Of a DNA stretch of 53,786 nt, positions 26,201 through 35,327 are shown in pieces. This DNA comes from an uncultured Myxococcales bacterium (GTDB taxonomy: Bacteria; Myxococcota_A; UBA9042): the NCBI GenBank assembly GCA_937910235.1, contig CALENB010000450.1, positions 1-53,786 of the forward strand. Direction: 5' to 3'. The notes under the pieces were generated by a model. That model saw only the letters and a list, made by a program, of their open reading frames with translations. It had not been told where the DNA came from and searched no databases. The position numbers and the translations under genes are program-made. The stretch's first letter is position 1. Every line of letters begins with the position of its first letter.

Positions 26201-27926
26201 AACGCACCTCTAACGGCTGACGCTGAGCGTGCGTGCCGTCTGGGCGCCGCACCACCCCTCCGTTCGACAGGCGCCTGCCGCGATGTTTGCTGGGCACGTC
26301 GACCTGCACGTAGTCCATCTCGAGCGCGCCAAAAGACCGCCGATCCGTGCCCCAGAGCCGGTTCAGCGCCGCGACGAGGTCGCCGTCAGAGCGGTAGTTC
26401 CGGGTCATGGTGAACTGACCACCCGCGCCGCCACGCGTCGAGGTTGGGACCAGCGTCTTCGCCGCTAGGTAGACGTACACATCAGCGCCGCGGAAGCGAT
26501 AGATCGCCTGCTTTGGGTCGCCGATGAGGAACAAGCGTCGCGCGTCAGCGCGGTGAAACACCTCCCGCAGCACGGTCCACTGGGCGACATCGGTGTCCTG
26601 GAACTCATCGATCAGCGCGACGTCGAACTGCTTGCGGATGGCGTCGCGCAGCGGCCGGGCGCCCAGCGCGGCTTTCTCAACCTCGATGGCCTGGGAGAGT
26701 CGCGTGAGCATCGTGTCGAACGTGATCGCACGGCGCTGTTCCAGCTCATCGTTGAGCGCTCGTCGCGCCTTGTGCGCAAAGCCGGCAAGGGGATTGATAC
26801 GAGCTCGAAGTGTCCCGATCGCATCGATGAGGGCGTCCAACCGCGCGGCGTGACCATCGCTGTCGGCGAGGGCTACGGCCTTGATCTTCTTGCTGGTGCT
26901 GAGCCCCTTCTTCTGCCCTTTGGCGCCAAACGCCGCAGCCAGCGCGACGAGTTGATCGACAGGCGCGTCCGAATCAAGCCACGCCGCGATCGAATCGCGC
27001 AGCTCCTGTAGCTTGGCAGCGCTGTGGCTACCTCTGTACATCTTCGCGTTGGCCGTGACGTAGGCGATGAGCGTATCGGCCAAATCTCGCCCAGGTCCGT
27101 TCTCAAAAAACGCACGGAGCTCCGACTCGGCTGACTTAGAGGCCACCAGATCGGCCTGCATCGCCGTCTCATCCACCTGAGGCGCGATCCACCGTCCTGA
27201 CACGGAGCAAGCCGTCTCCGCCACCTTCCTCAGGGTCTTCTCCTGCCATTTCCAGTCGCCTTCGTACTGCGCCCACTCATCAGCGGTCGCCGTGGCCTGG
27301 ACCCGCGCGATGGCGTCCGCGACGAGCTGATCCCGCAGCGGGCCGAGGTCTTCCATCAGCTCCAGACCGGCGTCTTGGCCGCTCTCGAACGCCAGGGTGT
27401 CGAGCATGCGTTGGCAGAAGCCGTGAATCGTGGAGATCGGCGCTAGGTCGAAGCTCGACAGCGCGACTTTGGCCCTCAGCAGCCGACCTTCTCGACGCTC
27501 CGTCGTCAGCTCTGGCTCGTGATTCGGGCCCACGCAGAGGTGCCGCAGCACCCGGTCACGCCCGTCGTCCTCGTCGGCGATCGGCGCGCGCAGGTCGGCG
27601 TTGCCGGTGGGATCTCGGACGAGCTCCGTCAACGCATCGCGCACCTCGGCCAGCCGCCTGCGCACGCGATCGCGGAGCTCGGCGGTGGCGGCGTTGGTGA
27701 AGGTGATGATAAGGATCCGTTCAATCGGAACCTGCGTCTCCTCCTCGACCACCAAACGCGCGACTAGGCTGGAGAGCTGCCACGTCTTACCGGTGCCGGC
27801 GCTCGCCTCCAGCAGCCACGTCCCCATGGCCGCGATCGGCGCGCACGGCTCCCAGTTCGACGCGACCGGTCGCGAGCGCTCCGCCGTGCTTGTAGGCAGG
27901 CGCCCCTCTGTGTAAGCCGCGCTCAT
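23265..27926 (-). CDS. recB: RecB, exonuclease V beta subunit (helicase-nuclease)
   Basis: The 1553-aa product starts at an ATG that overlaps the recC stop by four bases and has a GAGGTG ribosome site. It is longer than typical RecB (about 1180 aa). UvrD-type motifs are clear: Walker A E-A-S-A-G-T-G-K-T (41-48), I-T-F-T-N-A-A-T-A-E-L, L-I-D-E-F-Q-D-T-D (about 437), and the G-D-P-K-Q-A-I-Y-R-F-R-G motif. The C-terminal RecB-type nuclease has G-F-I-D-L-T-F-R (about 1392) and F-I-A-D-Y-K-T-N-K (about 1409), giving the paired Asp and Lys of the active site. It should be both 3'-5' motor and nuclease of the RecBCD complex. Confidence 0.96.
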   Translation of the reverse strand: MSAAYTEGRLPTSTAERSRPVASNWEPCAPIAAMGTWLLEASAGTGKTWQLSSLVARLVVEEETQVPIERILIITFTNAATAELRDRVRRRLAEVRDALTELVRDPTGNADLRAPIADEDDGRDRVLRHLCVGPNHEPELTTERREGRLLRAKVALSSFDLAPISTIHGFCQRMLDTLAFESGQDAGLELMEDLGPLRDQLVADAIARVQATATADEWAQYEGDWKWQEKTLRKVAETACSVSGRWIAPQVDETAMQADLVASKSAESELRAFFENGPGRDLADTLIAYVTANAKMYRGSHSAAKLQELRDSIAAWLDSDAPVDQLVALAAAFGAKGQKKGLSTSKKIKAVALADSDGHAARLDALIDAIGTLRARINPLAGFAHKARRALNDELEQRRAITFDTMLTRLSQAIEVEKAALGARPLRDAIRKQFDVALIDEFQDTDVAQWTVLREVFHRADARRLFLIGDPKQAIYRFRGADVYVYLAAKTLVPTSTRGGAGGQFTMTRNYRSDGDLVAALNRLWGTDRRSFGALEMDYVQVDVPSKHRGRRLSNGGVVRRPDGTHAQRQPLEVRWLDGGPDPERSGQRVRITTKDEGLLVAAECCAREITGLLTSGVRLGATTDDKAADPGTASRLVRPGDIAVLVHKHRDGRLVKLALAKLGVMAVTAGQGSVFQSPVAGWLLQLLDALAQPNYEGYSRALAVSPLIGFTLQQLAQALEEADGGGLGDRRTNLSADAPGVETEAAVQWTVQPSTDRQAELRWDRWRQQVEMWAGGWSKQRFAGVLQRIGRDHRVVERLLGYEDGERLATDFRHLYELCHVAEQQHHFGPAGLADWVRKQRATAERSGRNPTSQRLESDAKSVQIVTTYSAKGLQYPIVMLPFAWSVSGGSYAYAPIVYHPLPTAADADDDAPSSGTNAGDHAVMDLHRDKSPERGAAKSRDAVEDAEERLRKFYVELTRAEHHCVVWAGPVGQSFAKAPINALLLRDSGSTGLPYADVSTLCGDLAKKPGEQRDDANAQAASHLNTYFNGGDGIGWRYDSRPVDRGAKVASNSEAVATLQPVPYDGRDRLQGAWQRASFSSMLGSFGAIDLDTDEPKERPEITDEAIAGGADESQADGRSDAGAPSGGEPDQLMWPREAASTVTVAALPPLPLATMWGGKQVGTWAHAVLENLDFQPRDAAGSPVEVTPTALQPQLSDATERSLMAGNCPYVRRARPGESQRQGALALATELGAQHGHRRAVDHELFVAALPQILRTPLSVPGLGGHVALAAGYCLEQLQDKDRIDELAFDLSMMGGDDWRPEADGHAGPRLDADALRQVFELRATGGPASDAWDGADWLDAVLARVEASEADHAAWVRDAVPASGNRRRAEPRRSTVLPRIAGLLTGFIDLTFRAVCSDGEERYFIADYKTNKITSPGDREMRREHYTRPWLATAMAHSNYHLQSLIYTLALHRFLGERLAGYDVNSEASYNARVGGHLYLFVRGMAGPFPSALNSGDVNASDPTSNDLADVRGVYADRWPWQVIQAFDRALDPDLYRRRARATQTEGAA

Positions 27927-30900
27927 CGGGCACCTCGCGAGACGGCTTCGTCGCCGTGTGGGGCTGGTTCAGGTCGTGTGTCGAAGGCGCACGTGCCGGC
28001 CACGATCGGCACGAGCACTTGCCGTACAACCTGAATCCACGGCGGTTCAGCCGGAGGCGTGTCATCCGCGGCGTCTGGTCGCTCGCTCGGCCAGTCTGGC
28101 AGCGCCGCGTCGAAGTCAGGCTCTCCCCAGACCGCTGTGATCCACCGGTCGGTGTCGTCGCCAAAACGCTGAAAACCCGAGCTCCAAGCGGTCATCGCCG
28201 TAACCCGCAGCGCCATTCGCGCGGCGGCGTCGAGCTCAAACCAAGTCGCGTCGTCTTCCTGATCGGCCAGCGCCGCGGCGAGCGCCCAGGAGGTCTTCTC
28301 AAACAGCGGGACCGGCTCTCGCTGGCAGCGTCGCCACAGCCGCAGGAGGGTTCGCAGCTGCTGTTCTGCGTCTACAGGCGTTGAGAACCAAGTCAGCTCC
28401 GCAGGGTTCTTCTTGTTCTTACCTTTGCTGATGAGCAGCGCGCCGGAGAAGCTGCCCACCGGCTCGGCCGTGGCCGTGACCAGCATCGCCAGCCACGCCG
28501 TCAACGCGCGCTTGAGGCTCAGCGACCCCGCTGTGGGCACCAACAAGAGCGTCGCGTTGGGGCGTTTCGGGTCGGGCACAACAATCGCGTCGTCCAGCAC
28601 AACTCCCCAGGTACCAAGCTCGTCGTCGTGCAGGCTCGCCACGCGCGTGAGCGGGGCCCCCAGCCGCAACGGCGCGGCGCCCATCGCCGCCTCCACAGCA
28701 CGATCCACAGCGGGGCCCACTGCGCCGTCCACGCCATAGATGGCCTCCAGCGCGGCCGCCATCATCGTCGTTACGGTCTGCACCTGTGCCTGCACCGCTG
28801 CCACAGCAGCCGGACCGATCGGCAGCGTGCCCTCCGCGCGCCACCTCCGAGCCAGAAAATCCGCGGCTTCAGGGCCTTGTCCCGCGAGGACCAGCTGCAG
28901 GCTCTCGTCGCGTAGCTGCCATCTCTGCAGGCTGTCGAGCTGCAGCGCCTCACGCTCGCTCAACGTGATCTGCTCGTCCTGCAGCCGCAACCCGAACCGC
29001 TCCGTGAGCAGCACCTTGGCGGGGTTGGCCAGCGCCCGCGCCAGCGTGGTCACGTCGACGCTCAGCGGCCCGTGCTGGCCCTCGTCCATCAGCGCTTCGT
29101 TCAAGGCGCCCGGCTGCACACGCGCGGCGTCGCTGATGGACTCGCCGCGTCGCAGCTTCTGCAGGTTCTGCGCCGCATCGCACATGGCGCGGTCGAATCC
29201 AAGGATCGTTGGGCGCGGTTTATTTGAACTAAAACGATCCGCGCTCCAAGGCTGCAGTGTCCCGGGTCGCGTCAGCCATTCGCTCGCTGATTCACCGAGC
29301 TGCTCGCCGCTGTCAGCCAGCGGCGGCAGGTGCGTCGCGTCGATCGCCTCGGCCAACTCGCGGATCGCGACCGCTTCGGGCAGCGCCTCGTCGGTGTGCA
29401 GATCGAACCCAGTCCAGAACACCCACACTCGGTCACGCGCGCTCAGCAGCGCTTCGAGCAGCAGGTGGCGGTCAACGTCACGGGGATCGTGCTCTCCCAT
29501 GCGGCGGGTAGCCGCCATGGGATGCCACGCCCGGCGCCGGCTCTGTCGGGGAAACACCGCCTGATCCATGCCCAGCAGCACGACGACGCGGAACGGAACG
29601 CTGCGCATCGGCTCCATCGCGCAGACCGACACACCGCCGTGAATCGGGCGATCGCCCCGGCGCGGGTCGTCAAAACGACCCTGCAGCTCGGTGCGTAGGG
29701 CGGCGAGCGCGATCGGGGTGTCGTGCACGGCCCCGGTGGCGGCGTCACACAACGCGTCGACGGCGGTCGTGACGCGGCCGGTCAACCAAGCCGTGGTGTC
29801 CGTGGTAGCCGTTAGACCACGAATGAGCTCGTTGAGACGCTGCTTCCAGACCGCGCCGGAGGCCGGTGTTTGCACCACCGCGCGGTGGTGCAGCAGCGTC
29901 GCGATGCAGCTGTAGAGTTGACCGAATCGAGCCACGGAGCTCGCGTTGAGCGCGTCAAACGGCACAAAATCAGCGCTGGCTCCGTCAGCTCCCACATCGC
30001 CCGACGTCTTGACCTCCAGGACCCGACCCTCGTTGTCTATCAGGTCCGTTTCATCGAGAAAAAGCGCACCTAGCGCGACGCGCTCCATCGCAAACGCGAC
30101 GGTGTTCTGATGCAGCTGCGGCTGGTCGGCGGCGGCCCGATCTGCGGCGTCGATGCCCCAGCGGAGCCCGGATTCGCTCAGGATCCGTTGCAGGTCCGCA
30201 AAGTCATCGCCGGTGAGACCGAAACGTTCGCGCAAGGGCGGCAGCTGCAACAGGTTCAGCAGCGCCGTCAGGGTCACGCGCTCGGTCGCTAACTCCAGCA
30301 CGCTGAGCAGCACGTCGGCGACGCCGTTGGTGGCGCGCAGGCCGAGGTCTGCGATGTCGACGGGGATCTTGGGCAGCTTGCTGGTGGCGCGGCCCTGGCG
30401 ATCCAGCCGCATCAGGCCTTGCCCCTCGTCGCCAAGAACGGCGGCCACCAACGGCGCGTAGGTCGCGATGTCGGGCGTCATGACCAGCACATCGCGTGGC
30501 TGCAGCGTCTTGTCTTGGCTAAAGGCGTGCAGCAGCTGGTCGCGCAACACCTCCACCTGCCGCAGGGGACCGTGACACGGATGAAAACACAGGCTCGCAT
30601 CGTCGGCCGACAGACGACGCCGGTGGCCTGGGTCCGTAGGTGGCGCCGCTGCGTGCAGAAGGTCGGCCTGCAGGCCGTGGAGGACACCAGCATCGGCAGC
30701 CGCGGGCGAGGCAAAAAGATCGTGATCGGCGTTGTCACCCTCGGCCTCTTCGTAGTTGCCTGCATGCACCTCAAGCAAAGCCTGGACGTCGCGACTGGGC
30801 CGACCGAGGTCCGCAAGGAGTCGGTTCTTCTGCTCGTCGGCGTCGAGAATCGCCTGCAGCGTGCCGTGCTGTTCCGCGGCGGAGAGCGCAGCCCACGTCG

Positions 30901-31801
30901 TCTGCTGCCGCGCTTGGCGCAGCTTGGTGCGGGTCTCTTCGCGCGTTGGCATGTCGCCAAACCAGGCCCGACTGGGCGCCAGCATGTACAGGTGCACGTC
31001 GAGGCCATCGGCGCCGCTGATCAACGCGAGGGTCTTCACCTCCTCGGCCGGCAACGTCGACAGGCCGAAGACATGCATTGTGGGCTGCGGGCCGCCGACC
31101 GTGGCCCGACGCGCCGAGGCATTCTGCGACTCGGCGAGGGTCCGTCGCCGCCACATCGGATGCCGTTTGTCGTCTGTGTCGTCGGCCGCCTCAGCGTCGA
31201 GCAGGCGTCGCAACACCAACGCCAGCCATCCGTCGTCCTCTGCCAAGAGAGTGGCTGGATCGCCGTCACGCCAGAGCAGCGCCGTGTCTGGACGCTGCCG
31301 CAGCACCTCGTCGATCGCCTGGGCGACCTCGCCAGCAAAGGCGTGCTCCCGCGCGCTGATCGGACCCTGCAAACGCTCAGAAAGCGCGGATTCATCGCCT
31401 GGAAGCAGGTAGCGCGTCACGCGCGCCAGCGTCTGCTGCACCTCGGTCGCGGGATCGCGCAGCAGGTCTCGCAGCACCGTCACGACGCGCCAGGGCAGCG
31501 CCTCGGAGCGCCAGCCACCGTCGGCCTGCTCGCGGGCCCAGAAGGGGAGCGACGGGTCGGACACCCCGAGCAGCAAGGCGACGCCGCCATCGAAGGCGGG
31601 CTGGGGGAACGGGAACGCCAGACGTGTCGCGATACCGCGGTGGGTCGCGATCTGGTTGCGCAACCAGCGCTCCATACCGCGGCTGCCGACGACGATCGGG
31701 ATCTCCACGAACGGGTCGTCGGATTTCGCCGCGGCGAGGTTGTTGGCCAGCTGCGCGATGAGCTGCTCGGTGCGATTGCTGCGGTAGAGGTGCAAGGGCA
31801 T
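27923..31801 (-). CDS. recC: RecC, exonuclease V gamma subunit
   Basis: I prefer the ATG at 31801 (M-P-L-H-L-Y-R-S-N-R-T-E-Q-L), which has GGAG upstream and aligns with the usual RecC N-terminus (h-x-l-Y-r-S-N-r-x-E-x-L); an ATG seven codons earlier is the alternative. The 1292-aa product contains typical RecC blocks: V-M-T-P-D-I-A-T-Y-A-P-L, D-L-G-L-R-A-T-N-G-V-A-D-V-L, F-R-V-V-V-L-L-G-M-D-Q-A-V-F-P-R, and R-D-V-D-R-H-L-L-L-E-A-L-L-S-A-R-D. RecC is the inactivated-helicase scaffold that splits strands and reads Chi. It starts 37 bases after the SbcC-like gene and overlaps recB by four bases, so the products are likely made together. Confidence 0.95.
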   Translation of the reverse strand: MPLHLYRSNRTEQLIAQLANNLAAAKSDDPFVEIPIVVGSRGMERWLRNQIATHRGIATRLAFPFPQPAFDGGVALLLGVSDPSLPFWAREQADGGWRSEALPWRVVTVLRDLLRDPATEVQQTLARVTRYLLPGDESALSERLQGPISAREHAFAGEVAQAIDEVLRQRPDTALLWRDGDPATLLAEDDGWLALVLRRLLDAEAADDTDDKRHPMWRRRTLAESQNASARRATVGGPQPTMHVFGLSTLPAEEVKTLALISGADGLDVHLYMLAPSRAWFGDMPTREETRTKLRQARQQTTWAALSAAEQHGTLQAILDADEQKNRLLADLGRPSRDVQALLEVHAGNYEEAEGDNADHDLFASPAAADAGVLHGLQADLLHAAAPPTDPGHRRRLSADDASLCFHPCHGPLRQVEVLRDQLLHAFSQDKTLQPRDVLVMTPDIATYAPLVAAVLGDEGQGLMRLDRQGRATSKLPKIPVDIADLGLRATNGVADVLLSVLELATERVTLTALLNLLQLPPLRERFGLTGDDFADLQRILSESGLRWGIDAADRAAADQPQLHQNTVAFAMERVALGALFLDETDLIDNEGRVLEVKTSGDVGADGASADFVPFDALNASSVARFGQLYSCIATLLHHRAVVQTPASGAVWKQRLNELIRGLTATTDTTAWLTGRVTTAVDALCDAATGAVHDTPIALAALRTELQGRFDDPRRGDRPIHGGVSVCAMEPMRSVPFRVVVLLGMDQAVFPRQSRRRAWHPMAATRRMGEHDPRDVDRHLLLEALLSARDRVWVFWTGFDLHTDEALPEAVAIRELAEAIDATHLPPLADSGEQLGESASEWLTRPGTLQPWSADRFSSNKPRPTILGFDRAMCDAAQNLQKLRRGESISDAARVQPGALNEALMDEGQHGPLSVDVTTLARALANPAKVLLTERFGLRLQDEQITLSEREALQLDSLQRWQLRDESLQLVLAGQGPEAADFLARRWRAEGTLPIGPAAVAAVQAQVQTVTTMMAAALEAIYGVDGAVGPAVDRAVEAAMGAAPLRLGAPLTRVASLHDDELGTWGVVLDDAIVVPDPKRPNATLLLVPTAGSLSLKRALTAWLAMLVTATAEPVGSFSGALLISKGKNKKNPAELTWFSTPVDAEQQLRTLLRLWRRCQREPVPLFEKTSWALAAALADQEDDATWFELDAAARMALRVTAMTAWSSGFQRFGDDTDRWITAVWGEPDFDAALPDWPSERPDAADDTPPAEPPWIQVVRQVLVPIVAGTCAFDTRPEPAPHGDEAVSRGAR

Positions 31802-31838
31802 GACGCTCCAGGGTTGGTTCAATCACGGCGACGCGAAC

Positions 31839-34800
31839 TTAGACTTCCACGCCGACCACCTCGGCCACCAGCGCGACCCACACGGGGACGTCGACTAGCC
31901 CCAGTTGCCGGGCTCTGAGCTGGTCGGCGCAGGCGACGGTCACCCGCGCGACCACCTCGTCAAGCGGCAGCGGTGGGGTTGGGTCAAGGATGCCGACCTC
32001 TTCGAGGTATTCGCTCAGTTTCTTGACCTGGTTCGCACGAAACTTCGGAATCGTAGCGACCGCCTGAACGAACGACTCCGGTGCATCTTGATGCTTGGCG
32101 AGCGCCACACGCACGGCCGTGTCGAACTTCGCTGAGATCGCCTTACTGTCCTGCACCGCCGTCCAAGTCACGGGTTTGCCGCGCCCGATCTGCAGCGCGT
32201 CGAGGGTCGCGCGGACCGCCTGCAGTCGCGCCTGGGCGAGGCCGATCAGCGTGTCGTCGAGCGGCAGCGGGACGCCCTGCATCTGCAGCCGCAGCTTGCC
32301 ACCGACCTGAATACCCAGCTCGGCAGCGCGCCACGCCGCGTCGAGATGGTCGCGCAGCAGCAACGCCAGCGGCCACGTGTCGGCGTCGTCATGCAGCGTC
32401 GGTCGTGGCAGGTTGAGCGCCGCGACATGCGCGATCGGGTCTGTGCTCGCCGGTGGCGGCGGCCAGGAACGCGCCACAGGGGCCTCCAGCAAGGTCGGTC
32501 GCGGCGTCCACGCGTCGACGCTCTCCCCAGCGCCGAGCAGACACACCTGGGGCGCCTCGAACCCGTGCTGATCGGCATGCAGCCGCCAAGCCTGGGCTTC
32601 GCCGGGGTCGGCCGTCGCGTAGAAGACCTGTCGCCCTGCCTTCGCTAGCTCCAACACGGCGCTCGCGATGGCCGCGAAGCGCGCTGGATCGGTCGTTGAG
32701 AGGACCTCATCGAGAAATAAGGGCAGCGCATCGCCGCCTTGTTCGCTGTGTTCGATGAACGCGAGGCGCGCCGCCAGCAGCAGCTGCACGCGGGTGCCAC
32801 TCGACAGCTCCGACAAGGACTGCTGTCGCTGCGAGGCCATATCCAGGGCTAGAAAGCGGTCGCCGGCGCCGATCTGCAGCTCATAGCGATTGCGGGTGAA
32901 GCGTAGAAACCAAGCGCGGGCGCGAACCAGCAACGCCGGCGTGTCTTCTTGGCGCCGCTGCCGCCGCAGCCAGGCGAGCAGGGCTGCGGTGGTGTGGTCA
33001 GCGTAGGCGGCGTCGCGGGCGCGGACGAGCGCGTCGGTGGCCACGTCGCGCGTCCGCAGCGCGTCGTGCACGGCGCGGCCCGCGGTAGCGCTGTGGATGT
33101 TGTGCTCGATGTCGCTGATCTCGCGCTGAATCGTGGCCAGTTCGTCGGCCAGCTGCGCCAGCTCCAGGTGCGTAATCTCAAGCTGTTCACTGTCCAGTTC
33201 GAGGTCGAATGGTAGCTTCTCCTCCAGCTCGTTCAGGCGCTGCGCAACACCGGACGCCTCCTCCTGCAGCGCCCGCCACTGGGCCTTCTGCGCGGTGCGC
33301 GTCGGCAGCTGATCCACCGTCGCGCGCGTCACGCCACAGCGCGTGAGGTAGGCGTCGTGCTCCGCCGTGGCGGTGCGGAGCGCGGCCTCCGCGTCAGCCA
33401 GCTCCGCAGCGGTGGTCGGCCGGCGCTCGTTCGCGAGCCGCCAAGCCTCGCGCCGCTTGCTGACGCGCTGGCTGGCGCGCAGCACCTCATCGGGCGTGGC
33501 CAGGGTCGCCACGTCCGCAATCTGCAGGGCGGACAGCGCCGCGCGCAGCGTGGTGATGCCGATGTGCAGCGCGCGCTCCGCGACCGTCAGCGCGTCGGCG
33601 CGCTGTTGTTGCGCCACGCGCGCCTCGGCGAGGTTGATCACGCGGCTGGCCTGAATGTGCAGCGCGAGCGCCGGCAGGTCCGCAGCCAAGCCGAAGTCAG
33701 CCGCCGCGGCGTCCAGGTCGCGCTGCAGGGCCACCACCTCGGTTTGCGCTGCGTCGTGTTCGTGTCGCCGCTGCTGGGCCGTGATGGCTTGTGCGGCGGC
33801 GTCGTCTGCGTCGCGCAGGGCACCCTCTAGCTCCGCGAGGCCCGCCGCGACGGCGTCAAAGGTCCACGCGGTCGGCGACGGATGACCGCCACGGCGGTAC
33901 TGCTGCTCAAGCGCGGCGATCGCCAGCGCGGCCTGGCTCGACGCGTCTGCCTCGCCGGTGGTCGTCTGGTTGTTGGCGATCAAACCAGGGCTGACATAGA
34001 GCCCAATGGCGGCGCCTGCGAGCCCGATTCCTAGGCCGACGAGCGGCAGCCCCAGCCACGCCGACAGGGCCATCGCGAGCCCCGCTCCGACCAGACCGAG
34101 ACAGCAGGCCGCGAGCAGCAGGAGGAGGGTGACGCGGGTCGGCGGCGTGAGCGCAGCGACGACGTGCACCTCACGCTCGCTCGTCAACCACCGTTGCAGT
34201 AGGCGCCGCGCCTCACGTAGACCGTCGTGAGCGCGGCGATCCAGGGGCGTCGGCGTCGCCGACTCGAGGGCCGCCGCCAACCCCTTGGCGTGCGCACGGG
34301 CGGCGGCGAGGTCGGCCGCGACCGACGACAACGTCTCCAAGGCGACGCGGCTCGGCAGGGACACCAGCGCCGCGTCGGACCAGACCTGGCCGGCCAGCGT
34401 CGTGGCGGACGAGCGCGCCAGCTCATGCTGCTCGCGCAGGGTATCGACCCGCTGCGCGTCGCTGAGCAGGTTCTCGGCCGTGATCTCCCAACCTTCCGTC
34501 TGGGCCGCGCCGGGGTCGCCGCTGGCAAACGCCAAACGCGCCGTCAGCTGCACCGCCTCGTCGTGTTCAACGCGGCGCCGATCCACCGCCTGACGCCGCA
34601 CACGCGCCGCAAACGTCAGCTTCTCAACGCTCTCCACCGCGTCGTCTGGCAGCGCCGCGAGGTTGTCGGGGAGCTGCGTCTGGGCGTCCTGCAGCGCCAG
34701 CAGTCGGCCCCGCAGCGTGAGCCGCGTCAGCGCTTCATCGACCAGGACGAGCCGCGCTGGGGCCGCGGCGGCGGCGGCGGCTCGCTGTTTGAGGGCCACG

Positions 34801-35327
34801 AGCCGCGCCTCGTCGTCTTGCAGCGCATCGGTCGCGTCGAGCAGGGTTCGAAGCTGTGTCGACGCGTCGCGCAGGCCTTTGCGCTCTGCCGGCGTCGGGC
34901 GCTGCCGCGGCGCTTTGGTTGGTTCGAGCGCGGCCAGATCGTAGCCGCCGTCGAGCTGGCGTTGAATCGCGCCGGCGATCGCCTGGTCGGAGGTCGCCGA
35001 GGTCGCCAGCAGCTCCTGCAGGGTCAGCTGCCAGCTGGCGGACGAGTCCACGTCCGGCTGCAGCGCCTCGCCGTCCCATCCGGTGCGCCCAAACACCAAC
35101 GTGGCGACGTGCGGCGCTCCCCCTGGCGTGATCCGCCACGTGGTGCGCGCATCCATCCCTGCGGGCGCTTGTTTGGGCCATAACGTCCCGCGCAGAAGGC
35201 GGCCAAGGGTTGATTTACCGCTGGCGTTGGGGCCGACCAGCAGCACCAACCCTGGGCGAAGGCCGCGCAGATGAATCGGACGCGGCAGCCCGGGCGAGCT
35301 GCGCAGCTCCACCTCTTCGACGTACAT
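31839..35327 (-). CDS. SbcC/YhaN-like ATPase with membrane hairpin and C-terminal extension
   Basis: The 1162-aa product starts at an ATG that overlaps the phosphoesterase stop (TGATG) with GGGAGG six bases upstream. Walker A is V-G-P-N-A-S-G-K-S-T near residues 32-41. Coiled coil surrounds a strongly hydrophobic double-spanning stretch (about 399-446), as in YhaN-type rather than classical SbcC proteins. The ABC signature is S-E-L-S-S-G-T-R-V-Q-L-L (about 841) and Walker B is L-P-L-F-L-D-E-V-L-S (about 869). About 250 further residues follow the ATPase head, with a helical domain I do not recognise (G-R-G-K-P-V-T-W-T-A and I-P-K-F-R-A-N-Q-V-K-K-L). With its neighbour it should form a DNA-end nuclease complex anchored at the membrane; anchoring is inferred from the hairpin. 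Confidence 0.88.
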   Translation of the reverse strand: MYVEEVELRSSPGLPRPIHLRGLRPGLVLLVGPNASGKSTLGRLLRGTLWPKQAPAGMDARTTWRITPGGAPHVATLVFGRTGWDGEALQPDVDSSASWQLTLQELLATSATSDQAIAGAIQRQLDGGYDLAALEPTKAPRQRPTPAERKGLRDASTQLRTLLDATDALQDDEARLVALKQRAAAAAAAPARLVLVDEALTRLTLRGRLLALQDAQTQLPDNLAALPDDAVESVEKLTFAARVRRQAVDRRRVEHDEAVQLTARLAFASGDPGAAQTEGWEITAENLLSDAQRVDTLREQHELARSSATTLAGQVWSDAALVSLPSRVALETLSSVAADLAAARAHAKGLAAALESATPTPLDRRAHDGLREARRLLQRWLTSEREVHVVAALTPPTRVTLLLLLAACCLGLVGAGLAMALSAWLGLPLVGLGIGLAGAAIGLYVSPGLIANNQTTTGEADASSQAALAIAALEQQYRRGGHPSPTAWTFDAVAAGLAELEGALRDADDAAAQAITAQQRRHEHDAAQTEVVALQRDLDAAAADFGLAADLPALALHIQASRVINLAEARVAQQQRADALTVAERALHIGITTLRAALSALQIADVATLATPDEVLRASQRVSKRREAWRLANERRPTTAAELADAEAALRTATAEHDAYLTRCGVTRATVDQLPTRTAQKAQWRALQEEASGVAQRLNELEEKLPFDLELDSEQLEITHLELAQLADELATIQREISDIEHNIHSATAGRAVHDALRTRDVATDALVRARDAAYADHTTAALLAWLRRQRRQEDTPALLVRARAWFLRFTRNRYELQIGAGDRFLALDMASQRQQSLSELSSGTRVQLLLAARLAFIEHSEQGGDALPLFLDEVLSTTDPARFAAIASAVLELAKAGRQVFYATADPGEAQAWRLHADQHGFEAPQVCLLGAGESVDAWTPRPTLLEAPVARSWPPPPASTDPIAHVAALNLPRPTLHDDADTWPLALLLRDHLDAAWRAAELGIQVGGKLRLQMQGVPLPLDDTLIGLAQARLQAVRATLDALQIGRGKPVTWTAVQDSKAISAKFDTAVRVALAKHQDAPESFVQAVATIPKFRANQVKKLSEYLEEVGILDPTPPLPLDEVVARVTVACADQLRARQLGLVDVPVWVALVAEVVGVEV

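Noticed and set aside
30419-31918. A 499-codon plus-strand frame opposite recC
   Set aside because: It is antisense to strong RecC motifs, has R/Q/H-rich composition, and lacks a ribosome site.
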